Assembly: GCA_020186115.1 (NCBI GenBank)
Contig: WSYJ01000183.1
Coordinates: 62,001-126,000, forward strand
DNA from: Histomonas meleagridis
Taxonomy: Eukaryota; Parabasalia; Tritrichomonadida; Dientamoebidae
Direction of reading: 5' to 3'
Length of the DNA stretch: 64,000 bases
Shown in pieces: positions 1 through 9,461 of this stretch (the stretch's first letter is position 1; every line of letters begins with the position of its first letter). The notes below the pieces were generated by a model that was not told the DNA's origin, ran no database searches, and saw only the letters and a program-made list of their open reading frames with translations. The position numbers were made by a program, and so were the translations under genes.

Positions 1-1743
1 ATCAATGACAATACGCTTTGAATAACTTCCTTTTTCATCAAAAATGGATACAGTTAGAATGTCAAAAAACACCGGCATGACAAACAAAAGTTTTTTCGAA
101 TTAAAATCATTTTCATTTTCATTCTGGGCTCGTAATAAGTCTCCAATGACTCCATAGATTCTATTACACAAATGCATTGTTAGCGAAGTCGATTGTACTG
201 CGGTTGGATAAAATATGTTAAATGCCCATTTGGAGATAAAATCTAAAACGAATTTATCGTTTTGTTGTGATTTGCTTATGTTATATATGAACGTAATTAA
301 GTTTTCTAAATAGTTTTTGTTAAGATTTGATAATACATTTGCCAAAATTGGTAATATTTGTTTCCACCCCATTTTGTTTGGTATATTCAGAATGGTGTCC
401 TCAGACATTTGCAGTAAAATTTCGGGTACATAAAATGTTTTTGGAAATTTGAAATTGCATTTGAAATATGTATCTTTCGGTTGATGTTTAGTATTGACTT
501 TTAAGTAATCTTTGGGTATGTTTTTGGGGTCGTATAACGTAAATATTCCTTCTTTTTTGGGTGTGTTCAATGGAATGAATCCATATTTGTAAATTGTCGT
601 TTCTTCTTTTTCGTTATTATATAGGTATAACGCAATGATTAAGTGCGCATCTTGTGGGTATTGACCATTAGAATAGATACGTATTATATCTGGAAACAAA
701 ATATTAACAAATGATGATTGAGAAAATGATGTATAACTATTCCGTAATTCATGTCGTGGGCCAATTATGCTTTGTAACCCATTAATTGTTGTGCCTTTTG
801 TTATTTTTATTTGCTCAGTTAAGTAATATGCCTTAAAAAAGAGCTGCGAGTTTTTTGGCGCCGATTCAATTGAAAAGAAGAAATTATAAACGGAAATAAC
901 CGGCGATATTGTTGATTCGAGATTAACAAATGTCAGAGGATCTTCTCCTGTTGACATGTATGACCATTTAGGGCCTTTAGAATCAATGGAAATATTAACT
1001 TTGGATGTGACATCTAAATATGTACAATTAGAATTATACTTGATGGAATTTAAAAGACCGGAATTATAATCATAGCCTGAGACACTGGCCCATGATTTCT
1101 TTTTTCCATTACATTCAAAGTTTGTAGGTAACTTGAAGTTTTTTTCTTTGCTATATATATTAATTGAGGCTACAGCAAAAACTATTTTGCCAACATTCTT
1201 AACTAACTTAGAAAGAAAACATGTAATGCCAATCGATGGGCTCTTGTTATAGACCATATAGATACCTTCATTTGAATTTGGTCGAAATATACATTTGCCA
1301 CCAGACGCAATTTCAAAATAAACAGGCTCACTTACTGGACGCATTTTTTCAAAGTCATATTGAATTAGAAAACCACCATAAATTTCATCAGCCGCAGTTT
1401 GTGGAATATTTATTGTTAAATCAGAAATTTTGACTTTTTCTCCTTCCCACGGTGAACATGGTATAATTGGGTTGTAATTTTTTTTCATGTTTTTTTGAAA
1501 TAATTCTGAAACAATGGTAAAATTATCTTTTTCTTTCTGCTCTTCTTCTTCCTTTAATTGGTTCACTCTATATTGATACTTTTTAGGATTTTCTGTAAAT
1601 GCACCTTTAGCGTATTGTGAATTTGCGTTTAAATGATCGGGAGTTAATTTCACTGTATAATCTGATTCTTGTTTTGGTATTCTAATCAGCCCATCCTCGT
1701 TTTGAAGCGCAGCGAATTCTTCTTCCACCGGGTTAGCTGACAT
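1..1743 (-). CDS. DOCK-like guanine nucleotide exchange factor, N-terminal part (runs off left edge)
   Basis: Open from an ATG at 1743 to base 1 (581 codons, no stop), so the C-terminal part lies outside the window. Residues about 290-430 look like the DHR-1/C2 region of DOCK proteins: a stretch ending in ICTLYDP-like 'l.yd' follows the segment HLIIALYLYNNEKEETTIYK and the dipeptide pattern FIPL, which parallels the 'HLLFTFRHCS...pFaF.L' block of the family. Upstream residues resemble the DOCK 'yMVY...IVFAVASI' strands. The catalytic DHR-2 domain would be in the missing part. DOCK proteins activate Rac/Cdc42 GTPases at membranes and drive actin remodelling; that role is inferred from the family. 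An initiator-like TCATTC lies 25-30 bases upstream. Identification is moderate because the conserved GEF domain is not visible. Confidence 0.55.
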   Translation of the reverse strand, partial: MSANPVEEEFAALQNEDGLIRIPKQESDYTVKLTPDHLNANSQYAKGAFTENPKKYQYRVNQLKEEEEQKEKDNFTIVSELFQKNMKKNYNPIIPCSPWEGEKVKISDLTINIPQTAADEIYGGFLIQYDFEKMRPVSEPVYFEIASGGKCIFRPNSNEGIYMVYNKSPSIGITCFLSKLVKNVGKIVFAVASINIYSKEKNFKLPTNFECNGKKKSWASVSGYDYNSGLLNSIKYNSNCTYLDVTSKVNISIDSKGPKWSYMSTGEDPLTFVNLESTISPVISVYNFFFSIESAPKNSQLFFKAYYLTEQIKITKGTTINGLQSIIGPRHELRNSYTSFSQSSFVNILFPDIIRIYSNGQYPQDAHLIIALYLYNNEKEETTIYKYGFIPLNTPKKEGIFTLYDPKNIPKDYLKVNTKHQPKDTYFKCNFKFPKTFYVPEILLQMSEDTILNIPNKMGWKQILPILANVLSNLNKNYLENLITFIYNISKSQQNDKFVLDFISKWAFNIFYPTAVQSTSLTMHLCNRIYGVIGDLLRAQNENENDFNSKKLLFVMPVFFDILTVSIFDEKGSYSKRIVID

Positions 1744-2197
1744 ATGTTTAACTTAGGTTTTTCAATTGAATGAATTCAGAGACACATTGATTTCTGAAAT
1801 GTTTTAATCTCATTTTTTCATAGTTCCGGCAGTGATTTTTAAGAAGATATAGCGGTTAAAGTCGCTGACTAAAATTAAAATATCTCATTATTTAATAATT
1901 TCTAATCGATTTTCATATGAAGATAAGATTGAATAAACTAAGCAAAGAAAAATTAAATTAAAAATTAGAAATTGATTATTAACATTAAATCATATTTTTG
2001 GTTTTTAAAGAAGACAAATTGTACATAAAGAAACAATGTACTAAAAAGAAAGTACAGACTCTATTTTAGACGTATTATTAATATTTTTTACAGATCAGAA
2101 ATTAAAATTTCAATTTCATTAAAAAAAATTTTTTTAATTAAAAAATATCACAAAAAATGTTATGCAAAATAAAAATTAAAATGAAATGTTATCAACT
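1744..2197. other. Intergenic, 454 bp
   Basis: AT-rich. It holds the 5' flank of the DOCK-like gene and the 3' flank of the nucleoside phosphorylase. Poly-A/T runs near 2120-2150. No further gene seen. Confidence 0.6.
1768..1773 (-). promoter_or_regulatory. Initiator-like TCATTC upstream of the DOCK-like gene
   Basis: Minus-strand TCATTC about 25 bases before the ATG at 1743. It fits the trichomonad initiator core TCAY(T/A). Confidence 0.35.
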
Positions 2198-3061
2198 TTA
2201 ATTTGCTTTGTCACTAAGAATTCCCATCAAAATTGGTGCGAGTTCAAGCATTTTGTTGATAATAGCGGAATCCTCCATGAACTTTCCATCCATTGTAGCT
2301 GCTGTAACGCTTATTGCAGCACTTCTAATGTTCTTATCAGTAGCACGTAAACTTGTCCAAAGGAGTGGATAAACATCCATTTCAAGAGATGAGATTGGCC
2401 CTGCTTCTTCTTGGACACGAGAAAGAAGGTTTTTGTTCTTGAAATCGAAACATCCGACACCACCACTTTCGAGTGTTGGAGCTGAAACACCATGGCAGAA
2501 AGAGGGGCATGACAAGGCCCTACCTTCCTTGCTTTTAATATTTGCTTCCTTTAATTTTGCGTCGATATCTGAAACAAGTTCAGCATTAGCTGGAACTGGA
2601 TTCTTGAAAATATGGAATGGGCAATCGCTTTCACTGAAGTTTTCATAATCAATCTCAGCTGCAACAGCATCTTTGATAACAATGACTTCACCAAGTTCAG
2701 CATCAATATTTGTAGCTTCACCAAGTTCAATGAATTCAAGTGGACCTTTGGTAATTCTTCTAAGTTCACGGAGTAAGAAATCTATCATTGCAAAACCAAT
2801 GCCAAAACCAACAACAGATATTCTCTTTCCTTTAAAAAGACCTGTATATGTGAGATATCCACGATTAGATTCTCTACGAAATACTGGTTCGGTTTTATCA
2901 AAGAGCTTGGAGATTTCTTCAGCAAGTTGATAACTACTGACAATAAGAATATGATTAGCAACTTCGCCTTCCTTGCAGCCAAAGTGATAAGTACGACCTT
3001 CGTCATCAAGTGGGATGGTGTTTCCACCAGTGCAACTTCCTACGTGATCGAGTGTAGTCAT
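2198..3061 (-). CDS. Nucleoside phosphorylase, uridine phosphorylase family
   Basis: 287 residues from an ATG at 3061, a usual length for the NP-I family. Seen in the sequence: an N-terminal GNTIPLDDEGRTYHFG, a central VVGFGIGFAMIDFLLREL that matches the family's phosphate/ribose-binding 'GxGxG...hhxEL' turn, then FIELGEATNIDAELGEVIVI, which corresponds to the 'RiGTsGGi....GdvVi' block. Near the C-terminus LEMDVYPLL matches the 'EMEt' ribose-binding segment, with D in place of the usual E-T pair. The family cleaves uridine (or purine nucleosides) with phosphate to give free base and ribose-1-phosphate. Trichomonads depend on nucleoside salvage, so this is likely a cytosolic salvage enzyme. 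The ATNID variant of the usual GT-GG motif leaves the substrate preference open. Confidence 0.75.
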   Translation of the reverse strand: MTTLDHVGSCTGGNTIPLDDEGRTYHFGCKEGEVANHILIVSSYQLAEEISKLFDKTEPVFRRESNRGYLTYTGLFKGKRISVVGFGIGFAMIDFLLRELRRITKGPLEFIELGEATNIDAELGEVIVIKDAVAAEIDYENFSESDCPFHIFKNPVPANAELVSDIDAKLKEANIKSKEGRALSCPSFCHGVSAPTLESGGVGCFDFKNKNLLSRVQEEAGPISSLEMDVYPLLWTSLRATDKNIRSAAISVTAATMDGKFMEDSAIINKMLELAPILMGILSDKAN

Positions 3062-4121
3062 CTAAAACGATTGACAAGTTCATCGTTCTCGCTTCAATAG
3101 TTTATCCATTCAAACCGAAACTATTAAAAACGTTAACCATATCATCTAATAAACCTTCAAAACCAATTAAATATCAATATATTCTTGAATACAGAAATAT
3201 TACAATATATCGAACATTATTTTAAAATCATTAAAGATTTTGGGTTAGTAAGAAAAGACTTTTTAATTTTGATGCAAAAATAATTATTTTGAAAGTTAAA
3301 TAAAGTAAAGATTTTGCTGCAAGGGGAAAATATCTATTCTCAATTAATCATGAAGGAAATGGAAAAATGATGCTATAAATTTGTAACAGGTTACCTAGCC
3401 ATAATAAATGTTTTTCTCATGAAAAAAACTCATCATAATAAAAAAGTATTTTTTTCATTTTTGTTAATTTTTATGAATGTTTCATAGCACGTGAAATGTT
3501 TTAATATTTTATAAACTCATTGTATTTAAAGATTTTTCGAATGGATCAACTTGAGATTAAAAAACATCGAATAAATAACTTTAATACTAGTATCAATTCC
3601 TTTTTGTTCAAGAAGTATATAAACTATTTCTATAGAATGAGCTGAAGATGCTTCAATAACAAATGAATAATTTTTTTATTTATGGCGACTGCTTTCTGAT
3701 GTAAAACGTAATCTACAATCTATTGATCAATATTTCCTCATTCAGTTGAAATCACCGATATATCATTCAGAATTGATAAACCTTTTAGCACCAATCACAA
3801 ATAAATATTTAATTGATCCTATACTATATAATCAATAAATGTAACATTGTTAAGTCCGTCATTAACAAATGTAAAATATTTCAAGTGATGGTATAACAAA
3901 TTGAATAAAATTATTAATATTTTGTGATGCTATATATTGCGTTTTTCTGTATCATCATTTCAAATTATTTGGCTTATGTCTTTTCCTAATGAAGACAATT
4001 ATCCTAAATTCCATTTAAAGAAAAGTACCATTTATTTAATTAAAATTTATTTTCAAATCCAAGCTTGGATTGTTATTAAAACTAAATAATGAAAGAAAAA
4101 TTTAAAACACAATTTTTCTAT
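3062..4121. other. Intergenic with decayed coding relics
   Basis: About 1.06 kb without an intact gene. It contains one orphan ankyrin unit (see 3585-3662). On the plus strand, 3676-3840 is an open stretch of about 55 codons with no ATG, reading FFYLWRLLSDVKRNL and later LINLLAPITNKYLIDP. It looks like a gene remnant, but I cannot assign it. Confidence 0.45.
3585..3662 (-). pseudogene. Orphan ankyrin-repeat relic
   Basis: On the minus strand it reads EASSAHSIEIVYILLEQKG, followed by IDTS. This is the same unit as in the arrays at 17-23 kb (consensus ASxNGHTEIVKLLLEQEGID). No neighbouring ankyrin unit or head domain remains, so it is a lone fragment about 14 kb from the nearest array. Confidence 0.6.
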
Positions 4122-5231
4122 TTATTCGATTTTTATTTGTCTTTTTAATTCACACGCCAATTTTTCGTCAACTTCAGGATTATGGTCGATACTAAACTGA
4201 ACGATATTATTATTTAACTTCAGCATATCCCTCAAAGCGAATGCTCCGTTTTCAGTGATTAAGTTTTCGTCCAAAATTAATGAAGTCACAACGTTGTTTC
4301 CCGGGATTACTCTTTTCCCACCATTTATCATAATGCAATTATTCCATTTCGCCATAATTATCGGCTTTACAGGTGCTGCCGGATCGAAATTTAATTGTCG
4401 TTCAACGTTTTGTTTTACGTTTCGTGTTTTTTTTGTTGGCGTTTTAACTTGTTGTCTTTTCGGAGCATTTTTTTGTCCTTTTTTCCGTTTTATAAGTCCT
4501 CCGCCTTCATCAGAGATTTTTTGTTTGTTTTCTTCATTGATAAGTTGCTCAACTATTAAAGTTTCTTGTTCATTTAACTCATAATGCGATAATGACGCAG
4601 CTAAATATTTTGCGCCTTCATCGCCAATGCGATTACGTGATAATGAAATACATCGTAGTGTGGTGTTAAAAAATAAACAATTGGAAAGTGAAATGGCGCC
4701 AACGTCGCCAATGTTACATCCGTATAAATTGAGGACTTTAATGGTAGATGTCGTAAGTGAATTAAAAAATAAGTTAAGAGAGGGTGGATATGGAGACGTA
4801 AGTTCATGTGTAATGTAATTATATGGAGTTAAACATTGATTTCCGCATAATGAAAGGATATCAAGCGTGGGTGATGAAAGTAAGGGTATTAAAAATTCTC
4901 TTTGTATTTGGGTATAATCTAATACTAAATGTGGCGTGGTTATTTTTAGGAGTAACTTGGGAAAATTTGGATCCATAATATAACAGGAATATAAGATTAT
5001 CTGTTGTAATTTTTGACACTTCTGAAAAACGCGGATAAGAACCTTGCACAAAATTGGAGTTAGCGTGATATTTACGAGGCGAATAATTGTTTCTGATGTG
5101 TTGAGATATTTGAGAATTTGATTGATGACTTCTTCATCTTGAAAATTATAAACTTTACATGATTGTTGAAATTCTGCAACAATTGGATTTATATCTTTTT
5201 TTTGCTGTGTCGCTCCTTTTCTTGGAGGCAT
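4122..5231 (-). CDS. Leucine-rich repeat protein (ribonuclease-inhibitor type)
   Basis: The start is set at the ATG at 5231, giving 369 residues; a TTG two codons upstream is not a credible eukaryotic start. LRRs of the 28-residue RNase-inhibitor type are visible: IKVLNLYGCNIGDVGAISLS, then LRCISLSRNRIGDEGAKYLA, and near the C-terminus SLILDENLITENGAFALRDM. Between them, at about residues 225-285, is a highly basic linker rich in KR (LIKRKKGQKNAPKRQQVK) that could be a nuclear-localisation or nucleic-acid-binding segment. The N-terminus is basic and glutamine-rich. Such proteins act as scaffolds, but no specific partner can be named. The 5' flank has two ACGTT motifs within 25 bases of the ATG, as in other genes of this window. 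Confidence 0.7.
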   Translation of the reverse strand: MPPRKGATQQKKDINPIVAEFQQSCKVYNFQDEEVINQILKYLNTSETIIRLVNITLTPILCKVLIRVFQKCQKLQQIILYSCYIMDPNFPKLLLKITTPHLVLDYTQIQREFLIPLLSSPTLDILSLCGNQCLTPYNYITHELTSPYPPSLNLFFNSLTTSTIKVLNLYGCNIGDVGAISLSNCLFFNTTLRCISLSRNRIGDEGAKYLAASLSHYELNEQETLIVEQLINEENKQKISDEGGGLIKRKKGQKNAPKRQQVKTPTKKTRNVKQNVERQLNFDPAAPVKPIIMAKWNNCIMINGGKRVIPGNNVVTSLILDENLITENGAFALRDMLKLNNNIVQFSIDHNPEVDEKLACELKRQIKIE

Positions 5232-6196
5232 CTGCAAAAAACGTTTTTTTAACGTGCGACATTATCAATTGCAATTGAATATTCTCATAGAATATGTTGA
5301 ATGATTCTAGATATGCCACTTTTTAATTTCATCATGGTGTTTTTGAAATCTAATTAATTAATCTTATTTCATCTGTTTGAATACCACATACTTGATACCT
5401 CAAAATCAAATTTGATTTATAAAATATTTAATTTTGTTATTATCTAAACTAATCATGTTAATTCCTTACAATAATATTGATTTTTTATTAAAAATATTAT
5501 TTAATATTTGAAAAATATATTCTGGATCATTTGAAATTCATAATTTACTAGATTAATCATCCTATGAACATTATTTGCGCCTTAAATTTTTCTTATTATA
5601 ATAAAATCTTCACACATTATCATATAATAATCTTTGTTTTTCATTAGAATGTTTAATTATTATTATTTCTTACTACTAATTTCTTAATATAATTTTAATA
5701 TCTACGTTATATTTTGAGGTAGATATGTTGCAATTTATAATGTCTCATTTAAATTTTTTTATTTGATCTAATAAAGAGTGTATCTGCAAATACAAAAAAT
5801 ACAATATGTAAATGATTTAACTACTAATGTATTCTTGCATCAAATTCTTTAGAAATGAAATCAATGATATTCATGTATCTATAAATTTAAATTTTGCAAA
5901 TTGCAATATTTTAAAATTCCATTGAAGTTTTTTATTAATATTTCTGTTATAAATATAAAAGCACCTAAATGAATTACTGGCGAACACATTTTATATAATA
6001 TGATTATGAACGATAATCACTGAATCTTAATTAATTGCAATCAGCGTACAATGCATTCAACACGATTAGCCGAACAATTTTTGTTAATTCAATTTTATAT
6101 GGATGAACAATTTTGACTAAAATTGATTCAAAAAATTGAAAGATATCAGTCATTGAAAAGTAACTGCTCGAAGAAACAATCACCTCATTTCTTTAT
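5232..6196. other. Intergenic, about 965 bp
   Basis: Very AT-rich divergent spacer between the LRR gene and the NAD(P)-binding gene. It has promoter elements at both ends and no gene or repeat that I can support. Confidence 0.6.
6185..6190 (+). promoter_or_regulatory. Initiator TCATTT
   Basis: TCATTT six bases before the ATG at 6197. It is an exact match to the trichomonad initiator TCAYTW at the typical distance. Confidence 0.6.
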
Positions 6197-6841
6197 ATGA
6201 AAGTTGTTGTTATTGGTGCTACTGGTTTCATTGGTGCTAAGATATTCGAAGAAGCTGCTCTAAGAGGATATGATGTCGTAGCTATTAGCAGAAATCCACC
6301 TAAAGAATTACCAAAAGGAAAATGTTCACATGCATCAGTAGATATTTTTAATTTACAAGAACTTGAAAAAGCATTAAAAGGAGCAGATATTGTTATTCAT
6401 GCTTACTGTCCACCAAAAGATTCTACATTTGAAAAAATGGAAGAACTTCAAGTTAATGCCACAAAGAATATAATTGAGGCAGCCAAAAAAGTTGGAGCAC
6501 GTCGTCTTCTTGCTGTTGGTGGTGCAGGAACACTTATAACAAATGGTGCTCGAAATATGGATTCACCAGGATTTCCGCCAGCTTATATGCCATTAGCTAA
6601 TGCTACTTCAAAAGTTCTTTCGCTTGTTTTGGAACAAAAAGATGTTCCAGGAACTGTATTATGCCCATCAATGGAAATTTATCCAGGCGAAAAACAAGGC
6701 AAATTCAGGCTAAGTGGCGATGAAACAATATTCAATGAGAAAGGTGAAAGCAAAATATCAAATTCTGATTATGCTGTAGCAATGATTGACGAAATAGCCA
6801 ATGGTAATTATATTGGAAAACGCTTCACAGTTGGATACTAA
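6197..6841 (+). CDS. NAD(P)-binding epimerase/reductase-like protein (atypical SDR)
   Basis: 214 residues. The N-terminus MKVVVIGATGFIGAKIFEEA is a Rossmann dinucleotide-binding turn (GATGFIG), followed by the second-strand end VVAISRNP, where the arginine suggests NADP preference. LKGADIVIHAYCPP gives the next cofactor-contacting strand, and AARRLLAVGGAGTL-like residues (ARRLLAVGGAGTL) the fourth. This fits the short NAD(P)H-binding family (NmrA/YwnB type), which is common in bacteria. No classical YxxxK pair is obvious, so the catalytic role is uncertain. Such genes in trichomonads are often of bacterial origin; that is an inference here. The initiator at 6185-6190 supports this start. Confidence 0.7.
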   Translation: MKVVVIGATGFIGAKIFEEAALRGYDVVAISRNPPKELPKGKCSHASVDIFNLQELEKALKGADIVIHAYCPPKDSTFEKMEELQVNATKNIIEAAKKVGARRLLAVGGAGTLITNGARNMDSPGFPPAYMPLANATSKVLSLVLEQKDVPGTVLCPSMEIYPGEKQGKFRLSGDETIFNEKGESKISNSDYAVAMIDEIANGNYIGKRFTVGY

Positions 6842-7191
6842 ACATCTAACTAATCATTTTATTTTTCTTTGATTTTTCTGAGCAAACATTATTGTATATA
6901 TCAAACATCTTAACTCATAAAATAATTGTACAAGATATATTTTGATTATTTAAAAACATTGTTATTGCTCCTTGAGCTAAAGTTAAAAATATGTACCTAA
7001 ATTTTTTTTATATTATTAAAAATATTTCTGAGAACGTAAGAGATAAAATTATTGCTACATCATTATAAATTAATATTTTATAATTCGGTAAATTTCTTTT
7101 ATCTCATATAATTTTTATAAACGAATCTATGCACAAAGTACTTCTATATCTAAAACACACCAAAATAAATACAAACAATTCACACATTTAA
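6842..7191. other. Convergent 3' flank, 350 bp
   Basis: AT-rich spacer between two convergent genes. Nothing recognisable. Confidence 0.6.
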
Positions 7192-8766
7192 TTAAATAAG
7201 CATTTCATTCAGCGTTTTCATCCAGCTCTGTAAATCCAACCGTTCGTTATTTTCCGCTTTATAAATTTCATTTTGTATTTTCTTATAAAATTCAACCAAA
7301 CGATTGTACCTCGCCTCAGCGTCTTGCGCCTTTCGCTGCGCTTCGTCAACAATTCGCTGTCTTTCCCTCATCCGATCGATAACCCTTTCGACATCAAATG
7401 CAGATATGTTGTGAAACCTCTCAACACGTTGAATCAAATCGGCGTTGTTCTTGATTTTCTCAACTAATGTTTTGTTTTGTAATATTAGAGCTTGAACCTT
7501 TAACTTTAGTGATTCAATTGATTCATAATTTGATGAACTTTTTTGAACATGAAGTGAAGATTCTAATTTTCTCTTTTGAAGTGCTTGAATTTCGCCGAGA
7601 AGTTTTTCATTAGATTTACGGATTTTTTTTAATTTCTTTTTTAAAGTTTTGCAACAATACAAATCGACTTTTTGATAGGAGACCGTTTGCGTTGTATTAT
7701 GAGCACTTTTTTCTGTTAGGAACTTGTTTTCAGCCTCGAGCTCTTTGATGCGATGTTTAAGTGTAGAAAGTTCAGAAAGGAGTATTTCTTGCGTTTCTTC
7801 AAATTCGTGAGTTTCATCCATACGATCCATTTTTTGTTTATCTAATTTGGAAAGAGCAAGATCAAGACTCAATGATTCGTTGTTTACCTGAGTGAGAAGA
7901 GCTTTGTATTTTTGGTGCTTTTGCTGTAATTTTTGTTGGTATAATTTAATTTCTTGATATATTTGACGCTTTTTTTGAAGTTCACTAGTTGCACTTATGA
8001 TTCCTTGGGATGTCTTGAGGATTCGTGTAATGAGGGCTAGCTGAGAAGGATTTGATGTTGTAGATAGATTTGAATTTTTGGTTTTGTATTTGGATATTTC
8101 TTTTTTCATTGTTTGTATTGACTCTTTGTACTCAGAAATTTTTGCTTTGATTGAGTTTTTCTTTTGCTGCATATCTTTGATTTCGTCATCAATTTGTTGA
8201 ATGTACATTTTTTGAAATAGATTCGATTCACTTATTTCATCTGCATTTTCTTCATCTATTGAAACTTGTAAAATTTTATTTTGAAATTCTTGAGAATTTT
8301 CTTGATTACTTATCCTCTCATTTTCTGAATTCTCCTGTTTTGTTGGATAATTTTCGTTGTTGTTATCCTCTTCATTTTTGATTTGAAAATTATGATCTTT
8401 TATTTGCAAAAATTTAGATTCATAATTTTTTATCTTTTTATCGATTTCAAGTGAAGATTCTTTTTCTTTAGAAATTTTGTTGAGAACTTCATTTGTTTCT
8501 TTTTGAATTTTTTCTAAAATAATTTTTTGATTACATGTAAATATTTCTTTCTGAACCTGGATTTCATTTTTCTCTTTTTCCAATTCTTCGGTGTACTGAT
8601 CAAGTTGCTTCTCATGTTGTGAGATCTCTGATGAAATTAATGTTAATATTTTTCTTTTATTTTCAATACTTTCTTCTCTATCTTGCAGAAATGATTCAAA
8701 GTCCTCGACTTCATTTGTTGCAAAATATAGTAAATCAGGGTTTAATTTTCTTTTCCCACATTCCAT
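7192..8766 (-). CDS. Long coiled-coil protein
   Basis: 524 residues from an ATG at 8766. Almost the whole chain is heptad-like and rich in E, K, Q, N and I/L, with few prolines or glycines. Coiled-coil segments are visible at about residues 20-125, 180-345 and 355-500, separated by an acidic N/E-rich linker (about 125-180) and a short Ser/Thr/Asn linker (about 225-240). The segment FDVERVIDRMRERQRIVDEA near the C-terminus is the most basic helix. No enzymatic domain is seen. Such proteins usually belong to the flagellar apparatus, basal body or cytoskeleton; the sequence does not decide between these. An initiator TCACTT lies about 35 bases upstream. Confidence 0.7.
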   Translation of the reverse strand: MECGKRKLNPDLLYFATNEVEDFESFLQDREESIENKRKILTLISSEISQHEKQLDQYTEELEKEKNEIQVQKEIFTCNQKIILEKIQKETNEVLNKISKEKESSLEIDKKIKNYESKFLQIKDHNFQIKNEEDNNNENYPTKQENSENERISNQENSQEFQNKILQVSIDEENADEISESNLFQKMYIQQIDDEIKDMQQKKNSIKAKISEYKESIQTMKKEISKYKTKNSNLSTTSNPSQLALITRILKTSQGIISATSELQKKRQIYQEIKLYQQKLQQKHQKYKALLTQVNNESLSLDLALSKLDKQKMDRMDETHEFEETQEILLSELSTLKHRIKELEAENKFLTEKSAHNTTQTVSYQKVDLYCCKTLKKKLKKIRKSNEKLLGEIQALQKRKLESSLHVQKSSSNYESIESLKLKVQALILQNKTLVEKIKNNADLIQRVERFHNISAFDVERVIDRMRERQRIVDEAQRKAQDAEARYNRLVEFYKKIQNEIYKAENNERLDLQSWMKTLNEMLI

Positions 8767-9461
8767 TTGAGTTAGGGGGGTCCAAATATTTACATAAAAA
8801 GTGACGGTGGTTCACAGGAACCATACCAAATTATAATTCCATATCTCACTTCAAGAAAAATATTTACATTAAACTAAACAAATTACATAAAATGATAAAA
8901 ATATAGTAATCTAAGTTTTAATAAATCATTTAAAAGTATACTTGTAAAACTATCACCTCCAAATATTTTCTTGTTTAATCATTCAAAGATTATAAAATTT
9001 AATAAACATTCTCTGTAATTGATCATGTCATGTAAAAATAAACGTACATTAACGTTCTTTTCTAAGAAACTAGCTTCTCAAAAATTGCGTTATCAGAACA
9101 AAAGATGCTTCTAATTAGTCAAGATCAAATTCAATGTGAGTATGAGGTCTGAGTAACGATACCGAAAACAAACATTAACTACAATAAGAATATATATTTT
9201 GATAAAAAATGAACAAATTCTATGTGATTTGTTGTAAATTTTTTTCTGAGAGAAAAAAGTGACAGCGTCAAGCGTAAAAAAAAAAACGTCATTCAAAAAC
9301 TCCGATTTTTTCAATATTATAACCGTGCGATTGGTACGGTTATATACAAAAGCTGCATTCAAAAAATTCATAGTTTTATTTAACGTTCCCGGAAAATGGT
9401 CCTTCAATTGAATAGTGTGCATACACAGTAAGTAAACAACTCAAGCAATGAATAGAATTTA
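8767..9461. other. Intergenic, about 695 bp
   Basis: Promoter of the coiled-coil gene and 3' flank of the DENN gene. AACGTACATTAACGTT lies near 9040-9057. A 103-codon open frame (9111-9422, minus) has no recognisable features and is not called. Confidence 0.5.
8799..8804 (-). promoter_or_regulatory. Initiator TCACTT
   Basis: Minus-strand TCACTT 33-38 bases before the ATG at 8766. It matches TCAYTW, though farther from the start than usual. A C-run (GGACCCCCC) lies between the two. Confidence 0.4.

Noticed and set aside
9111-9422. 103-codon minus-strand frame in the spacer downstream of the DENN gene
   Set aside because: It has an ATG but no initiator, no recognisable domain, and a composition like the surrounding spacer.
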